Assembly: GCA_016705695.1 (NCBI GenBank)
Contig: JADJLA010000007.1
Location: forward strand, 117,609-181,608
Direction: 5' to 3'
Source: Sphingobacteriaceae bacterium
GTDB taxonomy: Bacteria; Bacteroidota; Bacteroidia; B-17B0; Aurantibacillaceae
Length of the DNA stretch: 64,000 nt
Shown: one piece after another, positions 20,201-27,123 of the stretch
Numbering within the stretch: the first letter of the stretch is position 1
Layout of the letters: each line of letters opens with the position of its first letter
The notes under the pieces: model-generated
Told to the model about the DNA's origin: nothing
Seen by the model: only the letters and a program-made list of their open reading frames with translations
The model's database searches: none
Position numbers and translations under genes: made by a program

Positions 20201-20866
20201 GGTGGTAGCGTTAACACATGGTGGCCAATTGATAATATGGATGACCCTAACGCCGCTGAAGTTCATGTTACTTCTCCTGTTACTACAGTTTATTCGGTAA
20301 GTATTTCTAACAATGGATTATGTCCAATTACGCGCACCGTTTTAGTTCAAGTTAATCCTGTGCCAATAGTTGATGCCGGAAGGGACACAACCTTCAATAT
20401 TAATGAGCCAATGTACATTGCAGCAATTGGCAGCGGAACTATTTCATGGATCGATGGTCCGAATATCTATTGTAAAAATTGCCCAATGACACAGGTTTTC
20501 CCTGCAAAAAGCACATGCTATACTGTGAAGGCCACAAATGAATTTGGTTGCGTTATTACCGATCAAATTTGTATTGAGATCACAAAAGAACATTTGATAT
20601 ACATTCCAAATTCGTTCACGCCAAACGACGATGGGTTAAATGATGAGTTTAAAATTTATGGTGATGGAATTTCTATAGTTAAAATGACAATTTACGATCG
20701 CTGGGGAAAAGAATTATATTTTAAAGAGGGCGACGATGCGATGTGGAATGGTAAATACAAAGATGAAGTGTGCGAAGAAGGTGTTTATATTTACAGATTT
20801 TTATACAGAGCCATTTCGGGACAAAAGATCTACAAAGCAGGCAGTATTACTTTACTGAAAGATTAG
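17207..20866 (+). CDS. SBBP seven-bladed propeller surface protein with T9SS type B domain
   Basis: About 1219 residues. The ATG at 17207 (MSKFLRLNIFFLFFLL) gives a proper signal peptide and is preferred to the TTG at 17192. After the signal comes the N-terminal domain usual in SBBP-repeat proteins (ISFKENRGQIGDQ, then IDLKWYSKNGNLKYDYIV). Seven repeats of about 65 residues follow, each opening W(G/S/C)TY(Y/F)GG, enough for a complete seven-bladed beta-propeller. Ig/PKD-like modules and a Cys-rich section come next. The C-terminal ~85 residues are a type B sorting domain (YIPNSFTPNDDGLNDEFKIYG, YDRWGKELYF). It is predicted to be exported by T9SS and exposed on the surface. It diverges from the lipoprotein operon and ends 1 nt before a convergent gene. 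Confidence 0.88.
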   Translation: MSKFLRLNIFFLFFLLHSFIINAKETPVGKTQPISFKENRGQIGDQFSKPRPDVLFTGNSGNLAFHLRNNGVSYQMSRVDKWKTIENEKERMQLHISAGQKIPEQTTIYRLDINWLGANANAKVQKHDQILGYDNYYTEVCPNGALGVLSYESIMYQNLYNGIDLKWYSKNGNLKYDYIVAPGADHKQIKLDIKGAEKLSINTNGELIIETPLGKLTEQAPLVFQSGKKLKAKWLIQNSIVSFDIENVDPSQEFIIDPLVRLWGTYYGGTQEDELWYTFADALGNTYSSGVSLSTNNIATVGSHQTIFGGSTSSTWGGDAVLVKFDPNGIRQWGTYYGGSGGDFASLCAVDNSGSYVAMVGVTTSTSSGVIATPGSHQPNYAGTASTNSGDAFLVLFDSNGNRQWGTYYGGTSMEWAYGCVFDPTGNIYITGQTASTDPNSIATPGSHQPSLGGGFADGFLVKFNISGVRQWGTYFGGTSDDSALSYTVGPTGDGFLVGYTTSSSGISSFGAYQPIYGGASTGWGDAFITRFNANGTMLWSTYYGGAGDDWAYNSVLDASGNIYIAGTTSAASQTVITTAGGHQPVYGGGASDAFLLKLNSAGSRQWCTYYGGSATETNNYCTIDPSGNVYLAGVTNSGNGISTPCAYQQNYAGGTGDAYLVKFDANGIRTWGTYFGGSGTEEWPTCSTDNLGNVYLTGGTNSSTSGIISSASSHQSIYGGGSFDGFLVKFDGCIPIAPPNTTNPSSLIICSGKSTVLTTSINCGVNWYNVAVAGTPLIGGNTFTTPLIAINTTYYIEESSCGSNTVRTAVTVTVAPAPTFSIAADPPVMCIGGSATLSPLGATNGFTWTANSSLNTSIPSSAIATPSNTQTYYLIGDNGVCIGAGSVVINVIPTPTVDLGNQTLYLCAGKSATLTALGAMNYTWSPAGSLNTPNGAVVIANPSSNTTYTVIGSDTYSNVTCSDQKNITIYVVPYLTNATVSESVAVCLGQPATLIASGGSVNTWWPIDNMDDPNAAEVHVTSPVTTVYSVSISNNGLCPITRTVLVQVNPVPIVDAGRDTTFNINEPMYIAAIGSGTISWIDGPNIYCKNCPMTQVFPAKSTCYTVKATNEFGCVITDQICIEITKEHLIYIPNSFTPNDDGLNDEFKIYGDGISIVKMTIYDRWGKELYFKEGDDAMWNGKYKDEVCEEGVYIYRFLYRAISGQKIYKAGSITLLKD

Positions 20867-20867
20867 A

Positions 20868-21557
20868 TCAATCTTCATTCAACTTATTTACCACTTTTGT
20901 TTTCGGCTTCTCTTTTTTATTCTTCTTACGCCAGCTATCGATAAATTGCGCCCATGCAATAGGATTCATTAATTGAATTTGTGGTTGCTGACCAGCTGTA
21001 TAAACCTTAGTATAATAATTCTGCATGGTATTCTTATATGCTTCCGAACCGCTAACGGTCATCGTACGCTCAATATATGTTAGCGCCTGTTGATTCAAAT
21101 TTTTATCCGCTCTATCATAATCTGTTGAAGCAAGATCAAGCGAAAGGAAGGCTCGTTTGAATTCATCTTTACTTGGCCAAGGATAAACATCTACCACAGG
21201 TAATTGAATAGTGTCTTTTGTAAGAACTTGAATGGCGTAATAATGTTTTAAAGAACACGTATCATCTACTTTGTAAAAACGAGTTTTGTGCGAAGCAGAA
21301 AGAAACTGTACCATATCTCCCGCAGAAACTACAACCGTAAAAAAACCATAATAATCACTTACAGCTCTGCCCTTATCGTTCACCATTATCGAAACAAATG
21401 GAATTGGAGTTAAACTATCTTGATCTAAAATAACACCCGACAATTGTAGGTAATTTTTTTTCTTTTTTTCGGCAGGTACTTGTCCAAAAGCCCATGAAAG
21501 GCTTAAAACAAATACAAGAAGGCTTATGGCTGTTCTTTTATAGAATAAAGTGCTCAT
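20868..21557 (-). CDS. Exported protein with carboxypeptidase-regulatory-like domain
   Basis: 229 residues with a signal peptide (ISLLVFVLSLSWAFGQ). Residues ~35-115 form a CarboxypepD_reg-like beta-sandwich (LQLSGVILDQDSLTPIPFVSI, then YGFFTVVVSAGDMVQF), the fold seen at the N-terminus of TonB-dependent receptors and in envelope proteins. The C-terminal half is helical and ends with a very basic tail (RKKNKKEKPKTKVV). No TonB receptor follows, so this is a stand-alone periplasmic or surface protein. The downstream end lies 1 nt from the SBBP gene; the upstream side is divergent from the 21691 gene. Specific function unknown. Confidence 0.75.
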   Translation of the reverse strand: MSTLFYKRTAISLLVFVLSLSWAFGQVPAEKKKKNYLQLSGVILDQDSLTPIPFVSIMVNDKGRAVSDYYGFFTVVVSAGDMVQFLSASHKTRFYKVDDTCSLKHYYAIQVLTKDTIQLPVVDVYPWPSKDEFKRAFLSLDLASTDYDRADKNLNQQALTYIERTMTVSGSEAYKNTMQNYYTKVYTAGQQPQIQLMNPIAWAQFIDSWRKKNKKEKPKTKVVNKLNED

Positions 21558-21690
21558 TCGTGTGTTTTATTACCCACTAAAGGTACCAAAACATTTGTGA
21601 AAACTACCACTTATGAGGTTGTGCTTAACATTTATTAAATTTTGGACCGACGGTAAGATAGTGAGGTGTTTTTTAGGTAAATTTGTGTTA

Positions 21691-22392
21691 ATGAGGAAGT
21701 TTTCTTTTATAATAACAATGTTGTTGGCCATAGTTGTGTTTGGACAAAAAACATCTATTAGCAAGAAGCGAACACTCGATAAAAAGAAGTTGGAGTTAAA
21801 ACACACCACTCTTGGTGTTGGAGTTGGTATTACTCGAAGCGTGATTTTTTTAAGTCGCAATGTAAGAGAGTTTAACGACGCCACAGGATTTAATGTTGGT
21901 ATAGTTTACGGAGGAAACAAACTAGTGCGTTTTGCCTTAGAACTTCATCAATATGCTCCGGTAAATATTGAACCAACTTGGTACAACATAAATGCTAAAA
22001 CATACGAGGCAAATATTCAATTGTTAGCCCGCTTTAAAAACGGAAACTCTATTATTTATCCAATTACTGGAATAAGTGTAAATCATTTTAAAGGTTATTT
22101 CACAGGTAAGGAGGATTTTCAGAATCTGGCTGATAAATATCCGGTTAATTCGGAAGTTAGCTCTTTTTGGATCGGTACTAATTTTGGTTTAGGATACGAA
22201 CACCAAATTGGACCATTAAAAGCTGTTTTGCAATATAAAATGAGAGTGGGCGTACAGGATGTTGTTGGTAAGGTTAACATCATGGACGTATGCTATTCAT
22301 TTGGATTGCGTTATGACTTCAAAGCACTTACACCTAAAGCTGTTTATCGTGTAATTACACGTAACTATAAGGCAAGATACGATGTGAATTAA
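21691..22392 (+). CDS. Predicted outer-membrane beta-barrel protein
   Basis: 233 residues if started at the ATG at 21691, which gives a signal peptide (MRKFSFIITMLLAIVVFGQ). The longer frame from 21613 adds a 26-residue leader with no signal character. After a short basic segment (KTSISKKRTLDKKK) the sequence alternates polar and hydrophobic residues with aromatic girdles (LGVGVGITRSVIFL, VGIVYGGNKLVRFALELHQY, IGTNFGLGYEHQIG, YSFGLRYDFK), as in a small outer-membrane barrel. No family name can be given. Its stop overlaps the convergent DUF3467 gene by 4 nt. Confidence 0.65.
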   Translation: MRKFSFIITMLLAIVVFGQKTSISKKRTLDKKKLELKHTTLGVGVGITRSVIFLSRNVREFNDATGFNVGIVYGGNKLVRFALELHQYAPVNIEPTWYNINAKTYEANIQLLARFKNGNSIIYPITGISVNHFKGYFTGKEDFQNLADKYPVNSEVSSFWIGTNFGLGYEHQIGPLKAVLQYKMRVGVQDVVGKVNIMDVCYSFGLRYDFKALTPKAVYRVITRNYKARYDVN

Positions 22393-22694
22393 GCCTGTGC
22401 TGTTGGTCCGCCAAAAACAACAGGAAATGGACTTTCAAGATCTTTTATTTTGCCATTCATTTGTTCGAAGGTTGCAATGTTATCTGATAAGGCCTTTACC
22501 AAACGCTTAGTGTGCTGAGGTGTAAGTACTATTCGAGATTTTACTTTTGCCTTTGGTATACCTGGCATCATCTTAATAAAATCAATTACAAATTCTGATT
22601 GAGAGTGTGTAATGATAGCTAAATTCGAATAAATTCCTTCTGCAATTTCTTCGGTTAATTCAATATCTATCTTATTATTTTGTTTGTTTTCCAT
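22389..22694 (-). CDS. DUF3467 protein
   Basis: A small cytoplasmic protein of 101 residues. It closely fits the DUF3467 family: IDIELTEEIAEGIYSNLAIITHSQSEFVIDF, then MMPGIPKAKVKSRIVLTPQHTKRLVKAL and a C-terminal PFPVVFGGP. The function is unknown; the family is widespread and conserved in Bacteroidota, often near transcription or nucleotide genes. Eight nucleotides separate it from pyrF upstream on the same strand, so the two are probably co-transcribed. Confidence 0.88.
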   Translation of the reverse strand: MENKQNNKIDIELTEEIAEGIYSNLAIITHSQSEFVIDFIKMMPGIPKAKVKSRIVLTPQHTKRLVKALSDNIATFEQMNGKIKDLESPFPVVFGGPTAQA

Positions 22695-22702
22695 TGTATC
22701 TT

Positions 22703-23515
22703 TTATTTAATGTAATTACTCATTTCTTGTTGTATTCTTTTAGCTTCTTTGGCAGCCATTGTAGCAAAGTCGGTTCCTGCGCTTGCATAAATAATACCAC
22801 GACTGTTGTTTACAAGCAAGCCAATATCTTTTGTAAGACCATATTTACAAACGTCCTCTAACGATCCTCCTTGCGCGCCAATACCCGGCACTAATAAAAA
22901 GTAATCAGGAACTATTGCTCTAATATCTTTTAACCATTCGGCTCTTGTTGCGCCAACTACAAACATCATATTTTCGCTGCTGCCCCACGAGCGGCAACTT
23001 GTGATCACGTGTTTGTACAGTTCCTTAAATCCCGGATCGAGCATTTGAAAATCGGCTGAGCCCGGATTTGATGTAAGCGCTAAAACAATTGCCCACTTGC
23101 CGGGATATTGTAAAAATGGCTCCACGGAATCTTTTCCCATGTAAGGTGCAACAGTAATTGCATCTGCATTCATGGTTTGTAAAAATGCTTTGGCGTACAT
23201 GGCACTGGTATTTCCAATATCGCCACGCTTTGCATCGGCAATTACAAAATGTTTTGGGTATTTGGTTTTAATATAAAGTATCGTTTTTTCTAAAGCAGCA
23301 ACTCCTTTTAATCCGTAAGCTTCGTAAAAGGCCGAGTTTGGTTTGAACGAAACACAATAAGGCGCAGTAGCATCAATAATGGCGCGATTGAATTCAAAGA
23401 TGAGGTCATCCGAATTTTTTAAATGCAATGGCATTTTATCAGTGTCGGGATCAAGGCCAACACATAAAAAACTTTTTTTAGTTCTTATTTGCTCTATTAA
23501 TTCTTTTTTTGTCAT
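22703..23515 (-). CDS. pyrF: Orotidine 5'-phosphate decarboxylase, type 2
   Basis: Decarboxylates OMP to UMP, the last step of de novo pyrimidine synthesis. The ATG at 23515 (MTKKELIEQIRTKKSFLCVG) is chosen; the ATG at 23542 adds 9 residues with no family support. About 270 residues is the usual type 2 (long) length. Motifs are LCVGLDPD near the N-terminus, the catalytic block FVIADAKRGDIGNTSAMYA with the Lys-Asp charge relay, APYMGKDSVEPF, and PGIGAQGG for phosphate binding. Translation probably continues into the DUF3467 gene 8 nt downstream. The upstream neighbour is a nucleoside phosphorylase on the same strand, so this is a small nucleotide-metabolism cluster. Confidence 0.95.
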   Translation of the reverse strand: MTKKELIEQIRTKKSFLCVGLDPDTDKMPLHLKNSDDLIFEFNRAIIDATAPYCVSFKPNSAFYEAYGLKGVAALEKTILYIKTKYPKHFVIADAKRGDIGNTSAMYAKAFLQTMNADAITVAPYMGKDSVEPFLQYPGKWAIVLALTSNPGSADFQMLDPGFKELYKHVITSCRSWGSSENMMFVVGATRAEWLKDIRAIVPDYFLLVPGIGAQGGSLEDVCKYGLTKDIGLLVNNSRGIIYASAGTDFATMAAKEAKRIQQEMSNYIK

Positions 23516-23568
23516 ACTATTTTGCCATTTTTTTTGCCACAAAGACGCAAAGGCACAAAGTTTATTTT

Positions 23569-24441
23569 TTAATCTACTATTTTATTTAAGCAATTTTCAA
23601 TTAGTACTTCCACACTCTTTTTGTAATCGTTAGTGAATTCTTTTCTTACACGATTAGCAATGATCACACATACCGTTAAACATTCATGGCCTAATAATTT
23701 TCCTAAGCCATACAATGCCGATGTTTCCATCTCGAAATTACTGATCTTTTTGTTATCATAATTAAAATCGGTCAATATTTCGTTGAGGTTGGGTTTTGCA
23801 GCCTTTAAACGGATCTGCCGGCCTTGAGGACCATAAAAACCCGGGGCCGTGGCTGTAATTCCTCGGTAAAAGCCCTCATTGAATTTAGAAAGTAATTTAT
23901 CGGAAGCCTTTACGCAATAAGGGTAGGGTAGATTCGAATCCCAGTTTGAATGCTTCATAAAGGCCTCGCTAATGGCATCTTCGTTTATGCTTTTAAAATT
24001 GGCGTAATAATTCAACAAGCCATCAAATCCTAAACCGTGTGTACTAACTACTAGTCCATTTACTGGAATTTCTTTTTGTAATGCGCCGCTGGTTCCTAAA
24101 CGTATAATGTTCAACGAACGTAATTTTGAATTTAGTGTACGGGTTTTTGGATCAATGTTTACCGCCGCATCCAATTCGTTCAACACAATATCAATATTAT
24201 CGGTTCCAATCCCTGTACTTAAAACTGTAATACGTTTTCCGTTGTACCAACCTGTATGCGTTATAAATTCGCGGTGTTCTGTTTTAAAATCTATTTTCGA
24301 AAAGTAAGATGAAATTTGCGCAACACGTCCTTGATCGCCAACTACAATAACTTCATCAGCAATATCTTCACCCAATAAATTAATATGGTAAACACGTCCT
24401 TCCGGAGTTAGTATTAATTCTGTTTCGGGGAATTGCGACAT
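23569..24441 (-). CDS. Nucleoside phosphorylase (uridine phosphorylase-like)
   Basis: A cytoplasmic enzyme of the PNP/UDP phosphorylase superfamily, 290 residues, which cleaves nucleosides with phosphate to give base and ribose-1-phosphate. Visible features are VIVVGDQGRVAQIS (glycine-rich start), TVLSTGIGTDNIDIVLNEL (phosphate-site region), NIIRLGTSGAL, and ISNFEMETSALYGLGKLLGH, the Glu-Met-Glu motif that contacts ribose. Uridine specificity is the best guess given the neighbouring pyrF; inosine or adenosine activity is possible. The start at 24441 is the first ATG and fits the family. Repeat copy A lies 29 nt upstream of it. Confidence 0.85.
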   Translation of the reverse strand: MSQFPETELILTPEGRVYHINLLGEDIADEVIVVGDQGRVAQISSYFSKIDFKTEHREFITHTGWYNGKRITVLSTGIGTDNIDIVLNELDAAVNIDPKTRTLNSKLRSLNIIRLGTSGALQKEIPVNGLVVSTHGLGFDGLLNYYANFKSINEDAISEAFMKHSNWDSNLPYPYCVKASDKLLSKFNEGFYRGITATAPGFYGPQGRQIRLKAAKPNLNEILTDFNYDNKKISNFEMETSALYGLGKLLGHECLTVCVIIANRVRKEFTNDYKKSVEVLIENCLNKIVD

Positions 24442-24470
24442 ATACTTTTTACACTGCTAAGATAAACAAT

Positions 24471-24717
24471 TAGAGGCAGAAACCGCAAAGATGCCTACGG
24501 CATTTCGCAAAGGAGGCGCAAAGAACGCAGAGCTGAACGCAAAAAAAATGAGAAGGCAAGGACCTTCGGTTTACGCAAAGGGTTTAGCGATTAGGCGGTG
24601 CGCACTTTGCGAAAGCGCAGCCCTTTGCCTTCTTTTTTGTTTTGGTGATCTAAAACTTCGTGTTCTTTGCGCCTCCTTTGCGCAGCATCTATGATGCCTT
24701 AGCGGTTTCTGCCTCTA
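24471..24717. repeat. Long imperfect inverted repeat, copy A (family R2)
   Basis: 247 bp bounded by TAGAGGCAGAAACCGC and its reverse complement GCGGTTTCTGCCTCTA. The two halves are complementary over much of their length: CGCAAAGGAGGCGCAAAG on the left, CTTTGCGCCTCCTTTGCG on the right, then AGAAGGCAA against CCTTTGCCTTCT. The element could therefore fold into one ~120-bp stem. Small hairpins (ATGCC-TAC-GGCAT and GCATC-TAT-GATGC) sit near each end. Copies B (29488-29750) and C (33996-34237) share ends and order. No transposase is encoded. An ORF can be drawn through it but is an artefact of the repeat. Confidence 0.85.
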
Positions 24718-24723
24718 AAAAAA

Positions 24724-24743
24724 AGACCCGGTATTCCGGGTCT
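24724..24743 (-). terminator. Rho-independent terminator of the GAPDH gene
   Basis: A perfect 8-bp stem (AGACCCGG with CCGGGTCT) and a 4-nt loop. On the minus strand it is followed by a run of T, and it lies 7 nt past the GAPDH stop. Confidence 0.88.
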
Positions 24744-24750
24744 CTAAAAT

Positions 24751-26214
24751 TTAATAATAAACAGCTCTCCTTACCTCACTGATATGCTTACTAAAGCGGA
24801 TCACCTGGCGGGTATAACCATATTCGTTATCATACCACACGTAAAGTATAATTGTTTTTTTATCAGGAGAAATAATAGTGGCCTGGCTGTCAAATACACT
24901 AGCGCAAGGATTTCCAATAATATCGGTACTTACCAATTCGTTACTGAACGAGTATTGAATTTGCTCAACCAAATTTCCTTCCAAAGCATATTTTTTTACA
25001 ATATCATTTACTTGTTCTTTGGTAACTTCTTTATTGATGCTCAAATTTAAAATTGCCAACGATACGTTTGGTGTTGGTACACGTACCGAATTTGCAGTGA
25101 ATTTACCTGCTAAGTGTGGTAATACTTTTTTCAAAGCACTCTCAGCACCTGTTTCGGTAATTACCATGTTCAATGCGGCCGAACGCCCACGACGGTATTT
25201 TTTATGATAGTTATCCAATAAGTTTTGATCGTTGGTATACGAGTGCACAGTTTCAATATGTCCTTTTTGAATTCCTAATTCCTTATCAATGATGTGTAAA
25301 ATAGGCATGATGGCATTTGTTGTACAGCTTGCAGCCGAAAATATTTTTTGTGTTTTAAGATCTACCGTTTCATGATTTACACCATGCACAACGTTAGGCA
25401 CATTACCTTTTGCAGGCGCAGTTAATAATACTTTGTCAATTCCTTTGGCTTGTAAATGGCGACTCAATTCTTTATCATCACGAAAAACGCCGGTGTTATC
25501 AATCAACAAGGCATTATTAATTCCATACTTTGTATAATCCACATCTTCCGGATTTTTTGCATCGATCATGTGAACGGTGTGCCCGTTAATGATCAAAGCT
25601 TTATTCACAAGGTCTTCGATTACAGTTCCCGGAAAAGGACCATGCACTGAATCGGTGCGTAAAAGATCGGCACGTTTTACAATTTCTTCATCGCTTCCAC
25701 CGCGTGTAACAATAGCGCGTAAACGTAATTGCTCACCTTTACCCGCTTGCGATATCAATTCACGCGCAGCTAAACGTCCAATACGCCCAAAGCCAAATAA
25801 CACAACATCTTTCGGAGTTACGCTCGCTTTTTGTCCAATAAGATCTTTTAATTTATCATTTATAAAATCAGTAGCAGTTTTGTAGTTCGCTTTTTCGTTA
25901 TGCCATTCAAAAGCTAATTTTCCAATATCAATACGGCCCGGGCCTGCATTGCTTTTATATATTTCGCTTGCAAGAGAAACCGTATCATAAACTGTAATTG
26001 GTTTTTTTACAATGTTCTTAGCGTACAAATGTAAATTCATTATCTCACTCGCGCTTCTATCGTGTAATTGATTGCGAAACAGTATCAATTCAATTGATCG
26101 TTCGAACCACAATTTGCCAATAAAGCCAATAAGGTCTAAGGCTGCTTTTTCGTGTTTGATCCAGTCGTTCAACTGGTTTTGATAATCGGTGTTTACTTTT
26201 TCGAGAGATTCCAT
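24751..26214 (-). CDS. gap: Glyceraldehyde-3-phosphate dehydrogenase, long Bacteroidota form
   Basis: Oxidises glyceraldehyde-3-phosphate to 1,3-bisphosphoglycerate with NAD(P)+. At 487 residues it is ~150 longer than classical GAPDH. Residues 1-130 are a helical N-terminal extension known from a Bacteroidota subgroup, followed by the Rossmann fold (VVLFGFGRIGRLAA at about 137-150). The catalytic Cys is at about 297 in SAASCTTN, with TVHSYTND downstream and RVPTPNVSLAIL in the substrate domain. The enzyme should be active. Some genomes carry a second, short GAPDH, so a gluconeogenic or NADP-linked role is possible. It ends in a strong terminator at 24724-24743. Upstream, ndk lies on the same strand behind its own terminator. 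Confidence 0.92.
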   Translation of the reverse strand: MESLEKVNTDYQNQLNDWIKHEKAALDLIGFIGKLWFERSIELILFRNQLHDRSASEIMNLHLYAKNIVKKPITVYDTVSLASEIYKSNAGPGRIDIGKLAFEWHNEKANYKTATDFINDKLKDLIGQKASVTPKDVVLFGFGRIGRLAARELISQAGKGEQLRLRAIVTRGGSDEEIVKRADLLRTDSVHGPFPGTVIEDLVNKALIINGHTVHMIDAKNPEDVDYTKYGINNALLIDNTGVFRDDKELSRHLQAKGIDKVLLTAPAKGNVPNVVHGVNHETVDLKTQKIFSAASCTTNAIMPILHIIDKELGIQKGHIETVHSYTNDQNLLDNYHKKYRRGRSAALNMVITETGAESALKKVLPHLAGKFTANSVRVPTPNVSLAILNLSINKEVTKEQVNDIVKKYALEGNLVEQIQYSFSNELVSTDIIGNPCASVFDSQATIISPDKKTIILYVWYDNEYGYTRQVIRFSKHISEVRRAVYY

Positions 26215-26313
26215 AGGAAGGTAAAAATTTGAATTACAAAATTAAAAAATCAGTTTATTGTTCATGTCTCTTCTTGATAAACTAGGCTGTTTTGTGGATA
26301 AATACAAAACAAA

Positions 26314-26338
26314 GAACCCCAGCGTTTGGCCGGGGTTC
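26314..26338 (-). terminator. Terminator of ndk
   Basis: A 7-bp stem (GAACCCC with GGGGTTC) around an 11-nt loop. On the minus strand it is followed by a T-rich stretch (TTTGTTTTG). It begins 5 nt past the ndk stop. Confidence 0.75.
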
Positions 26339-26343
26339 ATATT

Positions 26344-26763
26344 TTAGAATCTTTCTAGTTTTGAGAAGAAGAAATCTGCCTCAATATTCGCGTTCTCATC
26401 GCTGTCGCTGCCATGAACGGCATTAGCTGCAATTGATTTGGCAAATAACTTGCGAATTGTGCCTTCATCTGCTTTAGAAGGGTCGGTTGCCCCAATAAGT
26501 TTACGGTAATCTGCTACAGCGTTATCTTTAACTAAAACAGCTGCCACAATTGGCCCTGAGCTCATATACTCAGTAAGTTCGCCGTAAAACGGACGCTCTT
26601 TGTGAACCTCGTAAAACTGACCGGCTTGAGCCTTAGTTAAACGCATATATTTCATTGCCAGTATTCTAAAACCGGCTTTATTGATCATTGCTAAAATTGG
26701 ACCGATATTGTTGGCTTCAACCGCATCGGGCTTGATCATTGTAAAAGTGATGTTTCCTGCCAT
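26344..26763 (-). CDS. ndk: Nucleoside diphosphate kinase
   Basis: Transfers the gamma-phosphate from ATP to NDPs through a phospho-histidine. 139 residues, normal length. The N-terminal [16 protein letters not shown], the [21 protein letters not shown] block, and [20 protein letters not shown] with the active-site His are all intact. It is expressed alone, between a terminator and a long intergenic region that carries the second R1 repeat. Confidence 0.97.
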   Translation of the reverse strand: MAGNITFTMIKPDAVEANNIGPILAMINKAGFRILAMKYMRLTKAQAGQFYEVHKERPFYGELTEYMSSGPIVAAVLVKDNAVADYRKLIGATDPSKADEGTIRKLFAKSIAANAVHGSDSDENANIEADFFFSKLERF

Positions 26764-26848
26764 TTTTTTTGTTTATTAATAGGGCGCAAAGGTAATGATC
26801 TATTGCCGTTTTAGCAAATAAAGGGATATTTAGAAAAGTAATTTATTT

Positions 26849-27043
26849 GGGCGTGCCCCCTGAAGTGAAATTGCCAGAAAAACGCTGGAAGCAATTTCTA
26901 CTTCAGGGGTCGAGCTTTTCGCTACAAGCTTGCTTGTACTTTGCTATGTTTGTAGGGCTCCGGTGGCTCCTAAGGTCGCCTCCTCGCCCAACAAACATTA
27001 GCAAAGTCCTAAGCAAGGCTTTTCGCTGCAATCGCTCACGCGG
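26849..27043. repeat. Dispersed structured repeat, copy 2 (family R1)
   Basis: 195 bp sharing with copy 1 (2995-3178) the GGGCGTGCC start, the ACGCTGGAAG loop, the ACAAGC-TT-GCTTGT mini-hairpin, a ~75-nt central part and the CAATCGCTCACGCGG end. The first stem differs completely in sequence from copy 1 (26857-26874 with 26891-26909) yet still pairs. In the central stem, CTTTGCT (26939-26945) pairs with AGCAAAG (27000-27006), whereas copy 1 has CTTTGCA and TGCAAAG: a compensated T-A to A-T change. This argues for selection on structure. The element fills most of the 360-nt gap between ndk and nrnA. Confidence 0.82.
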
Positions 27044-27111
27044 GCTGTACATTTGGAGTTTACGGTAAAAAATTATGTTTCAATAACAAAGTCTAATCCT
27101 TTAAAAAATGG

Positions 27112-27119
27112 TAATTTTG
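27112..27119 (+). promoter_or_regulatory. Exact -7 promoter element of nrnA
   Basis: TAATTTTG is a perfect match to TAnnTTTG and ends only 4 nt before the ATG at 27124. The transcript would begin at or next to the start codon, making it leaderless. No clear TTG -33 box is seen 17-23 nt upstream. Confidence 0.5.
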
Positions 27120-27123
27120 CTTT

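Noticed and set aside
23536..23560. CACAAAGACGCAAAGGCACAAAG stretch resembling part of the R2 repeat
   Set aside because: Too short and without the terminal TAGAGGCAG sequence; it may be a degenerate remnant but cannot be called.
24491..24694. Short open frame (67 residues) within R2 copy A
   Set aside because: It lies entirely within an inverted repeat, with low-complexity translation and no counterpart in copies B and C.
26847..27068. Short open frame within R1 copy 2
   Set aside because: Copy 1 does not preserve the frame, whereas base pairing is preserved; the element acts by structure.
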